This document shows positions 1 to 12,895 of a stretch of 64,000 nucleotides of DNA, piece after piece. Both the position numbers and the translations under genes were made by a program. This DNA comes from Glandiceps talaboti (lineage: Eukaryota > Hemichordata > Enteropneusta > Spengelidae). How positions within the stretch are numbered: position 1 is the stretch's first letter; each line of letters starts with the position of its first letter. Location: the NCBI RefSeq assembly GCF_964340395.1, contig NC_135571.1:1316754-1380753 (forward strand). The letters run 5' to 3'. The notes below the pieces were generated by a model that saw nothing but the letters and a program-made list of their open reading frames with translations, did no database searches and was not told the origin of the DNA.

Positions 1-86
1 TCAATTCTCTAATACTGTAATACCTCAAGCAAAAACTAGTCTACAGTAGTGGAAGAAAGATAAGTGTTGTTACTATAGCAACTTAC

Positions 87-296
87 AAATATTCCTCCAT
101 AAAGGGGCATGCCTAGATATGATAATTCACACTCCATTACAATGGCTAATATTCCCATGATAAAGAAGAGTGCACCAAAACCGAGTTGACACAGATTTAA
201 AAGTGGTTGTGTGCTGGTAAACGCTCTCATCTCCTCAGATCTACCAATAGCTGAGTTCTTATTTTCTGATAACTGTTCTTCATATACTTGGTCCAT
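87..296 (-). CDS. CD20/MS4A-like four-span membrane protein, first coding exon (partial gene)
   Basis: The ATG at 296 opens 70 codons ending at a consensus donor (GTAAGT, minus strand 86-81); the remaining exons lie beyond the left edge. The peptide has a polar N-terminus, a first membrane segment at about residues 31-54, the loop MECELSYLG, and PLYGGIF, which begins the second segment. This order matches the CD20/MS4A family (four-span plasma-membrane proteins, often oligomeric). It is plainly paralogous to the plus-strand gene starting at 6,800: same exon end, and shared stretches EEMR.FT, MECELSYLG and YGGIF. The sequence GAAGGTACG before the ATG is also shared. A splice acceptor (ACACATAG) lies 27 nt before the ATG, so the gene probably has a non-coding first exon. 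Family assignment is from pattern recognition; the in-frame codons after 87 are intron. Confidence 0.8.
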
Positions 297-472
297 CGTA
301 CCTTCTGACGTCGATTTGGTTTTCTATGTGTAAAATAAAGACCAGAACCTTATAACGGTTACAGGTGAGGTGCACAATGTATGACAACAGGAGTGTAACT
401 CTTCAAGTATGCAGGTTGTCACGGGTTATGGACTAATTTGTCTGTCAATTAATTAGTGATGCGTTGTCTATT
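297..472. other. 5' flank of the minus-strand MS4A-like gene
   Basis: Holds the presumed splice acceptor (minus strand, exon edge at about 323) of a non-coding upstream exon. I see no convincing TATA box, and the first exon and promoter of this gene were not found. Confidence 0.4.
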
Positions 473-1170
473 TGCAGTCCGTGTGTGAGCCAGGTTGCAG
501 GTTGCAGGTCAATTTGCAGTCTGTGTATACGCCAGGTTGCAGGTCAATTTGCAGTCCGTGTATAAGCCAGGTTGCAGGTCAATTTGCAGTCTGTGTATAA
601 GCCAGGTTGCAGGTCAATTTGCAGTCTGTGTATAAGCCAGGTTACAGGTTGCAGGTCAATTTGCAGTCTGTGTATAAGCCAGGTTGCAGGTCAATTTGCA
701 GTCTGTGTATAAGCCAGGTTGCAGGTTGCAGGTCAATTTGCAGTCCGTGTATAAGCCAGGTTGCAGGTCAATTTGCAGTCTGTGTATAAGCTAGCCAGGT
801 TACAGGTTGCAGGTCAATTTGCAGTCTGTGTATAAGCCAGGTTACAGGTTGCAGGTCAATTTGCAGTCTGTGTATAAGCCAGGTTGCAGGTCAATTTGCA
901 GTCTGTGTATAAGCCAGGTTGCAGGTTGCAGGTCAATTTGCAGTCCGTGTATAAGCCAGGTTGCAGGTTGCAGTCAATTTGCAGTCCGTGTATAAGCCAG
1001 GTTGCAGTCAATTTGCAGTCCGTGTATAAGCCAGGTTGCAGGTTGCAGTCAATTTGCAGTCCGTGTATAAGCCAGGTTGCAGTCAATTTGCAGTCCGTGT
1101 ATAAGCCAGGTTGCAGTGCAATTTGCAGTCCGTGTATAAGCCAGGTTACTGGTTGCAGGTCAATTTGTTG
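473..1170. repeat. 35-bp minisatellite, about 19 copies
   Basis: Tandem copies of a unit built around GCCAGGTTGCAGGTCAATTT followed by GCAGTCTGTGTATAA. Some units carry an extra TTGCAGG step (42 bp). Copies differ by single changes such as CTG/CCG, so the array is not freshly homogenised. Open frames across it on both strands are by-products of a stop-poor unit. It lies in the divergent intergenic space about 180 bp upstream of the left MS4A-like start codon. Confidence 0.95.
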
Positions 1171-1479
1171 GTCAACATGTGGGTCACTGCGGATTTCTGT
1201 TTTTAAAACCCAACAACTTAATTTTAGAGACTAACAAATTGGCCTCTAAGTTGACCTGCAAGATGACACTTCTGTTTTGTTGGAAATACATGTGTGTGTC
1301 TAGACAATGGGTCTCAGCAGAACCAATGAAATTATTAACGGGGGTTGGAAGGTTCATGGGTTAATTACCAGTGATACATTATTATTTAATGTTTAAATTT
1401 ATAGACTAGACTAGAAGTTAATATGTGTCAAATGATTGGTGGAAACTCTAAAAACTGTCCCACTGAATTAATCATATAA

Positions 1480-1915
1480 GGGGGCGAGATCAATAGTTCA
1501 ATGTAGGATAAAAACAAACAAATTCTTATACTTCCATATACCTTAGACCTCCCCCCCCCCACACACCTCCCTTCTAAATAAAGTAACCAAAATTAAGAAT
1601 TGTTTCAGACACCACAATCAATTTCAAATTAGTATGTAGTAGTATAAAATCAATATGTGGTGAGTAAAAAATATTCTTTTGTTGACATTTTATTTTAAGG
1701 CCATGCATTTACTGTAGCAAAAATTCTTCCATTTCTTAATTTCACATTTTTTAAAAAGAAACATTTGCATTTAGGGGTACAAAACATCCATTAAAAGTAA
1801 AATCAATTTTGTAGGTAGAGAATATAACCCCCAACCTCCAAAGTAAAAGAATTTCGATTTTTATCCTACACTGAACCTCAGAAGTTGTCTGAGATTGAAC
1901 TATAGATGTCGCCCT
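1480..1915. mobile_element. Miniature inverted-repeat element, PIF/Harbinger-like (tentative)
   Basis: The left end GGGGGCGAGATCAATAGTTC is mirrored by the right end, which read on the minus strand gives AGGGCGACATCTATAGTTC. Both continue inward to GTGTAGGATAAAAA or a close variant, and the right arm has about 20 bp extra. TAA flanks both sides (1477-1479, 1916-1918), as expected for a 3-bp target duplication of the PIF/Harbinger type. It is about 436 bp with no coding capacity. The superfamily call is inference from end sequence and target length. Confidence 0.55.
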
Positions 1916-2176
1916 TAAACTTTAAAGGAGGCATTCATTTAGTTTAGTTGTTGGTATACTTAATAAAATTATTGGAAAGCAAATATCAAGTTTAACTGAG
2001 TAAAGGTAAAGCTGGTGAAATACAAGGAAGGTTTAGGAAAAATAGACAAAGAATTTATCATATATTTGTTTTTAAAGGGATTCACGTCATTTTGTAAACA
2101 TTGTATTTTTAAAAGAATTTTATCAAGTTTGAAGTTCTGGGAAGCATATCCAAAACATACATGTAATTAGAACTTA

Positions 2177-2543
2177 CAACTACCGACAACAGGCCGTGGA
2201 CGAACGGAACCTGCTATGGAGAGGGAAAGTAAAGAACTGAATTGGATTTATAATACCTGGCACATCATGTTGGAAGTACAGAGACTTGTATTACATCCCA
2301 TTATTTGATTAGAACAATTTTATGGTCACTTTACATGATACTTCACAGTCATAATTCTAGTTCCCCTGGTATTTCATGTACAATTAAAGATGCCATAAAA
2401 CTGTTCTTATCAAACCATGAAATGTAATAGAAGTCCCTGCTGTTTCAACATGCTGTACCAAGTGTTATCAATCCAATTCATTTTGTTTACTTTCCCTTGT
2501 TTGTAACAGATTCCGTTCGTCCACGGTCTGATGTCTGCAGTTG
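2177..2543. mobile_element. Foldback miniature element with near full-length palindromic arms
   Basis: The two halves are inverted copies of each other over about 160 bp each. The outer 37 bp (CAACTACCGACAACAGG... against CAACTGCAGACATCAGA... on the other strand) share the block CCGTGGACGAACGGAA. Inside, GGGAAAGTAAA, TGAATTGGATT and TTTTATGG also match in mirror order. TA flanks each end (2175-2176, 2544-2545), which would suit a Tc1/mariner-type target. No open frame of interest. A transcript would fold into one long hairpin. Confidence 0.65.
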
Positions 2544-2639
2544 TATAATCATTTGTGAGGTAATTTTTAGTGTTAAAGTCAGTTTCCATATGTCAGGTTA
2601 TTGACCCTGAAAATAGGATTACATTCAGGAAGCAATTGG

Positions 2640-3445
2640 TAATATGCAGCCTACATCATTTTAGCTGTAATATCCAATGAGTGAAACACCAAGCCAACAT
2701 CATTTTAGCTGTAATGTCCCATGAGTGAAACACCAAGCCAACATCATTTTAGCTGTAATGTCCCATGAGTGAAACACCAAGCCTACATCATTTTAGCTAC
2801 AATGTCCCATGAGTGAAACACCAAGCCTACATCATTTCAGCTGTAATGTCCCTTGAGTGAAACTCCAAGCCTACATCATTTTAGCTGCAATGTCCCATGA
2901 GTGAAACACCAAGCCTACATCATTTTAGCTGCAATGTCTCTTGAGTGAAACACCAAGCCTACATCATTTTAGCTGTAATGTCTCATAAGTGAAACACAAA
3001 GCCTACATCATTTTAGCTGTAATGTCCCATGAGCGAAACACCAAGCCTACATCATTTTAGCTGCAATGTCCCATGAGTGAAACACCAAGCCTACATCATT
3101 TTAGCTGTAATGTCCCATGAGTGAAGCACAAAGCCTACATCATTTTAGCTGTAATGTCCCATGAGCGAAACACCAAGCCTACATCATTTTAGCTGCAATG
3201 TCCCATGAGTAAAACACCAAGCCTCCATCATTTTAGCTGTAATGTCCCATGAGTGAAACACCAAGCCTAGATCATTTTAGCTGTAATGTCATTTTACATG
3301 AGTGAAACACCAAGACTACATCATTTTAGCTGTAATGTCCCATGAGTGAAACACCAAGCCTACAGCATTTCAGCTGTAATGTCACATGAATGAAACACCA
3401 AACTTATATCATTTCAGCTGTAATGTCCCTTGAGTGAAACACCAA
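2640..3445. repeat. 44-bp minisatellite, about 18 copies
   Basis: Unit: GTGAAACACCAAGCCTACAT, CATTTTAGCTGTAATGTCCC, ATGA. Copies vary by one to a few bases; one has an insertion near 3,291. The same unit occurs as an inverted pair at 33,712-33,755 and 34,060-34,101, where it forms the ends of a 390-bp element, so this array probably grew from such a terminus. Confidence 0.95.
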
Positions 3446-6235
3446 AGCCTACAAGAGTATGTCATGTTTTTTACTAGCAAATTATAATTCTTGTAATCAT
3501 GGTAATTACGTACTCCGTAGTACCGTACATCATGTTTGTCACGTTTGACAGTGTTGATACTAATGTACATGTTTGTTATTGTTGCTGTCGTTGTTGTCAT
3601 CATAATGTTTGCTTATTGTTCTTTTGTCGTAAACACAAGTCTGGGCTCCATGTACTAGTACGTACTTACACAAGTGGCTGTTGTGTACAGCCTGTAGCCC
3701 TGCTTGCTGACAGAGTAAGTCGGGACTCGACTAAGTTCCTTTTTTCAGAAATGGTCATTCGCAAGCAAGGCCTGGTACACGTAACGTTACTTACCTCACA
3801 AAATCACGATGCCACTGAAATTTGAGCGACGATACGTATTCATCTACTCACCTGTGTGAATATTTGTCATAAATATCGTCAGGACGGTCTTGTAACTGGC
3901 CTCCTACAGATCCGGCAGAGATCCGGGATCCGGTTTACAGTCATTCACGATTTGCAGACTACGTACGTTACATAACTATGCACTATAGAATACGTGTCCA
4001 AGGCCACCGCATGGTGGCGCACTTTGGAGAAGATAACGTTATCAGTAGTACAGCTATATTTTGCATGACTATTTTGTACAATTCTGTGATTGCAATACAC
4101 AGACATCGATCGCGAGAGAACTTTTGAATATAACCACTATATACCTAATTAGTATGCGATAGAATGTCTGTTTGATTCGATAATCTCCGGAAGCAAATAG
4201 TAGCTCTGGATAATACGCTAATGTGATCTTGATATTCTGAAAAATTTTCGTTTACTGTTTAGATAGTGGATTTGATATTGTAATTAAAGAACTTAAATGT
4301 CACGTGGTTGTCTTTTATTCAGTCACAAACAAGGATGTCATCATCTGTAATTTAGGAAACAAACATCACAGTTACTTGTGAACTAATATTCCATTCAAGC
4401 TTTAGTATATAATACAAAACAATGGCGTTATAACTTATATAGTATAACGTGCTCAAAATACAATGCTGTTGAGTTTTATTCACCTAATGACTACGCTCGA
4501 CATAGGCTACGTGCTAACTATTACTCCTTATGACGTCATAAAATCCCGTGGTCTAGGTGGGACCGGAAATACCCGACAACTCTCGAAGTAAATCCGAAGG
4601 GAACTGACTGAAAAAAGGTCATTTTAAGGTGTTTGCAGACGCTTTTTAAAAGTTTTAAAACCAGAATGTATTTCACAAAAATGTCTAGCAAATTAGCGAT
4701 AGTGAATGTGAGCATTTTGAATCACCTTTAAAGGTACACAAGCCAAGTCTATTAATTTGTGATGGACAAAAAAAATAAAAAATAATGGTCCATGTTTCAA
4801 TCCCGGGTCATAAACAAACTATCTTAATCCTATAAAGATCCAATACGGATTAGTATTACAGTTTTATATTGTCTTTTTAAGTAACTAGCTATAGGAGGGG
4901 TCGGGTAACCGGAACCAAACTATTTTCTTAAGCCTTATGAAGTTGGTATTTCCAAGTTTCAGTGAAAATGAATGCACCATTTCTACGTATAGCTGTGAAA
5001 TGAATATTTAAATATCTAAAGTTCTTACTGGTATCACGTTAGAAGTTATGACATCTTTCCCACTAACCCGTACCATATCTTCTCCAAATACTACGCCACC
5101 ACACTATAACCTCTAACACTTGTTTTGCACCTTGTTTTGAGGTTCAAAGTACTTATAAGGTTAATATTGTTACACACTATATTTACAAGGGTTCTCATCT
5201 TTCACAGACAGTCTTGTGTGATGGTATTATATTCATTATTGACTCAGGTATGTATAGGAATACTTGTTGTCGCTCCAACTTTATATGTTGTATTATTCAT
5301 GTTATATTGCGTTATACAGCTACAGCCCATTTCAATTATCGTTATCTGGCTCTGTTTGATACAACTACGCAGAAACCAATAAGAAACTAGATATGCTACA
5401 CTATAAGACAACGAAATTGAATGAATACAGTTTCTTGCAGCATTGTGTCTAAATGAAATGAACTAATAAAGTACAAAGATTTTCTACAATGTCAAATGCA
5501 GATGTCAAAATATTGGCGCCCATGTGACTGCAACTACTTACATTATGTTTTAAATAGTTTATTTCATATTAGACAAAATGTAGCAAGAAATTGCGATTTT
5601 GTTCTTTTACTGTACAACATTTTTACTGTGTTTTGATTAGTTGCATCAAGCTAAGCAGAGTTGGTGAAACGGTAACTTGAAACGGGCTGTATGGAGTTAC
5701 CACAACTGTTCATTAGCGTAGTCGATACAATGAATTACAAAGGTTAAATTAACACACACACACAGTTCTAAAATTAAACTGCAACATGTACGGTGGTACA
5801 TCCACTATGTATACGAGCGTAAGTTTGTACATCCACTATCCTCAAGGTATGCGACAGTGTTTAGGCCTACGTTATCTGACGATTATAATTGAAATAACGC
5901 TTAAAAGTATAGCCTTGATACTTCTCACAATTTAATCACACGTTTCATTTTTGTTTGGACGTCGACTAACCGGTAGTAGTTTTGTGAATGCCATATGCCT
6001 CGAATTTATCAATACGGTTTTTATAATAGTAGGACCATATCTTTTACACGAGTTTACGTATTTGTGTCATAAATCACGACTTTCTTCCAATATTTTGTTT
6101 GGAAACATGGCCAAAAATTAATCCAATATGGAAAATTATGAACGGTCTGTCTATCTATCGTCGGTCGCGTGTTACTAAGCAACGAGCTGGTAGCAGGCCT
6201 GGCCTTTCTCAATGTTGATTAATTGTTTATTCAGG
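3446..6235. other. Non-coding stretch, no gene recognised
   Basis: Open frames here are short, and the hydrophobic one near 5,125 has no ATG. It holds one palindromic CRE (TGACGTCA, 4,531-4,538) and, near 4,895-4,920, the string TCGGGTAACCGGAACCAAA, which recurs at about 29,300. Otherwise I see nothing. Confidence 0.6.
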
Positions 6236-6493
6236 CACTATATGAAAAGTCAAATTTACCCCCCATTACCCAACCTTTACCCTACCTGTGACCCACCTAA
6301 GTACCATCTCTGTCAAGGGGTAGTACGAGACGAAGTGACACTTTTGACTGTTTACAGCCCCCAGGGGAGAGATCACCGGGGTAAATTAAGTAAAAGGTGT
6401 CACTTCGTCTCATACTCACCACATTTACACATCCTCTGCTAACGATTTACCACGTTGGAAAGACATGGTCAAAATGTAACTTTTCGTAGAGTG
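6236..6493. mobile_element. CACTA-like miniature inverted-repeat element, copy 1
   Basis: Starts CACTATATGAAAAGTC and ends in the mirror form (other strand CACTCTACGAAAAGTT). A 3-bp duplication AGG flanks it (6,233-6,235 and 6,494-6,496). An inner inverted repeat around GAGACGAAGTGACAC gives a second stem. CACTA termini plus a 3-bp target duplication are the hallmarks of the EnSpm/CACTA superfamily; this 258-bp copy is non-coding. It sits about 300 bp upstream of the MS4A-like start codon. Confidence 0.65.
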
Positions 6494-6496
6494 AGG

Positions 6497-6799
6497 CCTG
6501 ACAAAGACGTATATTTCAACTTGACCATATTTGGACTTAAAACCGTGGCGGCTATCTTCGAAAATGATTGGCATAGTATGTTGAATCGATGAATTAAATA
6601 TGCAATGTCGTTGAATAATCCGTGCATTTTAAAACAGTGCGATAACCCGAGCTGTTATGGAACGTCGGTACACTGGTTCGGTCTAAGGTCACTTTGATGC
6701 AATCAGTGACGTGACAATGCATAGTTATACTGGTATACTGTACAATATAGTCATCTCATGTCATTTTAGGTGGACAGCCAATCCAGGTGAGAAGGTACG
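6497..6799 (+). other. 5' flank of the plus-strand MS4A-like gene
   Basis: Contains a probable acceptor (TCATTTTAG, exon from 6,770) 30 bp before the ATG, at the same place as in the divergent paralogue. The non-coding first exon and promoter were not identified. Confidence 0.4.
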
Positions 6800-9277
<2,478 letters not shown>

Positions 9278-9421
9278 TCACACGTAATACAACGGGAATG
9301 TGATCTTACCACTGACTCTATTTAAAATGGAACAGAAATCGCCAACAAGATTACAAAACAGCATAACGTGAGGTTATTCATATCAAGTATCGTTGAATTG
9401 ATTAAGTCACGCGAGAACTGC

Positions 9422-9484
9422 AATAAAATGAACGACGTCGTAAAAAAAGGTTCTGGTTTTTAGTAATTTCTGTGAGTAAATAAA
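9422..9484 (+). terminator. Candidate polyadenylation signals of the MS4A-like gene
   Basis: AATAAA at 9,422-9,427 and again at 9,479-9,484, about 145 and 202 bp after the stop codon. Either would give a short 3' UTR. The rest of the flank to 10,475 shows nothing recognisable. Confidence 0.5.
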
Positions 9485-11883
9485 CAACTTTGCATGATAA
9501 TTACAGTAGATTTGTGAACGTGTCTATATTCAGTTGTGATTCCAAGCATGATGTCCGTGTACCTGAACTCAATGGGCATACCTATAACTAAACTGAGCCA
9601 TTGTTTTATAGGCATACCGAAACTTTACAGTAAATCTACCATCGCAAATGTATTGCAACAGAGTGTCTAAAATCTCGCCTCAGTAGATGTAAACCATAAA
9701 ACCATATTCCATTTGAGGAGAATTGTGATACATGGTAGTAATAGTATCAGGTGCAAAATAATCTATTGGTATTCTAAACTATTTGCTTCATTAATACACA
9801 CAAATGATATCATATTAATTGTTTTCATTTTTCTCACTAATCACCTTAAAAATACTGCAGCCTTGCATTTTTCTTGATAAATTTAAGGAAACGTTCAGAT
9901 TTTACATCTGGCTGGGAGGGCAAGTTTGGGTTGGCATTGTATATTGTACTCACTGACTTGATGATTATATGTTCATCGAACGAATGCATTCATGGTTAAT
10001 GGCTGCTGCTGAGCTGAGAGTTTAATTTGTTTTGGAGAACAACAACTCAATGTAGAAAATAAGACACCCCTTGATCCGCTCAGTAACAAAAATGATGCCT
10101 ACCTCTTCTGTGATGGTCACCACTAAATTGAGGTTACTCGGTATGATTTGCCGACACCCTGGCCGCTAGGTGATATCTGCTCTTCATAACATGACATTTG
10201 GGGCTTCCATATATTGTGTTAGTGGTTTGTTTCATCAGAAAAGGAACGAAGTGCCTGAAAGCGATGGGGGTAAAGCCTATACACCTGAGGCTTTTGTATT
10301 CATGAATTCGAAGGATACGACAACAAGGTCAGGTCACTTTGTTGAATATGAACTCTATTTTTCAAGTTTGATCTACAGCTATGAAATAACAAATAATGTT
10401 AACTCATGTGCACACGTCCCTGATCTACACTACTAACCAATGCACTGTACGTAATGTTAACATTCTAAGACTAGACAAACTATGACAAAATTGTATGTTT
10501 GATATTGGTAAGTTCACACGAGATTGTTTGTGAACGGTGAATTAATATCTGGATATAATTGTGAATGGTGAATTACAGCTTTTACTTCCCAGAGAATAGT
10601 ATTCTAAGAGGGTTATAAATCCCCCTTTAAATAATACAAACATACATACATACATACATACATACATACATACATAAATACATACATACATACATACATA
10701 CATACATACATACATACATACATGTACATACATAAAGTATATCAAAACTGTTTTGCAAGTATTTTATTTCCCACTGACCCTAAAATAACATCAGGATTAC
10801 ACATAGTAAAAGTATGATTACCATGCCAACAATAAAAAGCAACAACAAAAACAAAAACAAAAACAAAAACAACAACATCAACACATAATCAACGTATTCT
10901 GGTGTTTTCTCTGTGTAACTATATACCATGTAGACCCTTGAGGTCATTGTGGTGTACCTTGAGATTTATGATAATGCTGATAATTGATATCCATGGTGAT
11001 TTGTTGAAGGTGTAAATAATAAACCCATGTAATAAGTCCACACTCAAAGTGGTGACAATTACAACTAACATATTTTGATTCATTTGTGAATTTGGTTAGA
11101 GGCGTACCAATATATTGGAATAAAAAAAATAAATCACACTTTTATATCCAATGAAATACTTCCAACATAAACTTAAACTGGAATTTTCTGTCAGCAAATT
11201 ATTTCCCGGTGTGGCACTAAGTAGTACCCAGTCAGATTTCAGCTATACTCTTACTAATATACACATGACCGAAGTAGTCTTTTTAACCAAATAGATTCCA
11301 GCTATACTGTTACTATTATGCATATGACCTGATTTGACACGGAGTAGTAACCAATCAGATTTCAGCCATACTTTCCGCGTCACCTATACCTCAGTCCTGG
11401 CCACGAAGTGAAAAATACGTCAAATAACACACTTGAAGGGGAAATTGATTAAACAAAATATACTCATGAACTCTTATTTGGAAAAGGATGACTGGAGAAA
11501 TTTACACAAATTAAATGATTAGCAGTGGGTTTCGTAATTTAGTTTGGATCATTGCAGACGTAATTAACGCATAAAGATTCGGGGTCATGTTTACGTTATC
11601 CAGTTTTGGTAATAATTGTTAAAATTATAAAATGTATTGTCCATAGACTGATGGTGATATTTTATTTGCATGTTATAGTTACACGAGTTTTCTCAATTTC
11701 ACAACTTGCCCGTTTTTACATTCACGTTATTTTCATGTCCTTAGAATTGTATAACTGTATACAGAGAGGCGTGTGCACCAGAATTATTGATTATGTTTAG
11801 GAAACCACATAACACCGTTCCCAAATAATTGGTAAAAACTCTGAATTTTAGCTTCTTCTTCACTTCGTACACATATCATGAAG

Positions 11884-11889
11884 TTTATT
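11884..11889 (-). terminator. Polyadenylation signal overlapping the stop codon of tectonin A
   Basis: Read on the minus strand the gene ends CAA TAA A, so AATAAA includes the last two bases of the final sense codon and the whole stop. The same overlap is kept in copy B. Whether it is used is not known; another AATAAA lies about 230 bp downstream. Confidence 0.45.
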
Positions 11890-12768
11890 GTGTGATGGTA
11901 CCATTTTCTGTGACCACTGTGTTCACACACTGGCTGTTTGGTATCTCTGGACCCCATACATTATCAGGACCCAGTATTGTAAGGCCATGATTTGGAGTAA
12001 CACCAATGATAGAACCGTCGCTCTGCTCAGACACGTCAATCACCTTTCCACCAGATGTATCGTAGTTCTTCCAGTCGCTGAAAAGATTCTTCAATTTCAT
12101 CAAGTTGCCTTTCTTGGTGACGCCAAGTATTCTACCAGACGCCTGGACTGTCAGACCCTGCATTCCACTGCCGCCTTTAATCTCGCGCCACCTGTAGTAC
12201 TTTTCCGAACCGTAATTGGCGACCACTTTGTTGTCGGTTGATATGCCGATCACTATACCTCCGGCTGTGATGTCAACATCCTTCACACAGCAACTACCTG
12301 ATATCGGACCTTCCCAGGCACCTTCATCGAACGATGTCTTCTTATAAACAGAGTTGTCTGGACCAACACCATAGATCACACCTTCTGCTATGATGGTCAT
12401 ACTGATGGCGCAGCAACACCCAGGAATGGATTCGCCCCATTTTCCGTTTTCGAAGTCCCAATGTGACAAGCTTTGGTCACAGTTTACGCTAATTACATCA
12501 CCAGCTATGGAATAAAACATACGTAAACAAACATGTCAAACAAACAAACAAACAAACAAACAAACAAACAAATAATATGAAAAGACAAGGAATCAGTATA
12601 TCACGCCCAGTCTGCGCATGTGTACGGCGCTTCCCATATATTTATGCATGGTGACATTCCAATATACAGTATATTTGCAAGGGAATGTAATTGCAACTTA
12701 CCTGCCTCGCTATGGCATCCGAAGCAAAGCACAACCATGGCAATGGATAACCCAGTCAATAACTTCAT
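11885..12768 (-). CDS. Secreted tectonin / tachylectin-1-like beta-propeller lectin, copy A
   Basis: Two coding exons: 12,768-12,702 (MKLLTGLSIAMVVLC..., a signal peptide of about 22 residues) and 12,504-11,885. The donor is GTAAGT and the acceptor TTCCATAG, with a phase-1 junction; the spliced protein has 228 residues. The ATG at 12,520 is inside the intron, so it is not the true start. Five tectonin repeats of about 40 residues lie at roughly 24-64, 65-105, 106-146, 147-186 and 187-224. Each has a ..I.GV.. strand and most have a central Trp (W38/W45, W86, W128, W167, W206). Length and layout match horseshoe-crab tachylectin-1 and fish egg lectin, which bind lipopolysaccharide or sugars outside the cell; that role here is inference. 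An NGT sequon at the C-terminus is absent from copy B. A further acceptor (CTTCAG) 20 nt before the ATG implies a non-coding exon that I could not find. Confidence 0.88.
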
Positions 12769-12895
12769 TTTGACCTTGGATAATCTCTGAAGTAAAGGTT
12801 AGATAGGATAATTCACTTAGTCGAACATTTTATTTTAACTTGAAACTTTATCATATTGATCTCTCCCTGGCAGTTACATATAAAGCCAAATAAAA

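Larger units (their letters stand above)
10476..12895. repeat. Segmental duplication, copy A (contains tectonin gene A)
   Basis: Directly repeated at 20,420-23,035. The shared segment runs from CAAACTATGACAAAATTG to TAAAGCCAAATAAAA and covers the 3' flank, both coding exons and the intervening intron of a tectonin gene. Differences are base changes, microsatellite length ((CATA)n at 10,641-10,733, CAAAAA-rich tract at 10,840-10,870, (CAAA)n at 12,538-12,572) and about 310 bp missing from the intron relative to copy B. Confidence 0.9.

Noticed and set aside
473-1170. Array of about 35-bp repeats resembling a CRISPR at first sight
   Set aside because: Units are contiguous with no unique spacers, and the context is animal DNA; it is a minisatellite. 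The same applies to 2,640-3,445 and 60,178-60,497.
5125-5382. Hydrophobic 85-codon frame that looks membrane-like
   Set aside because: It begins at TTG, has no ATG or splice support, and T-rich DNA gives hydrophobic translations.
12505-12520. ATG at 12,520 (and at 22,350 in copy B) as the start of the tectonin genes
   Set aside because: The codons between it and the acceptor are intron. A signal-peptide exon with a consensus donor lies upstream in both copies and joins in frame.
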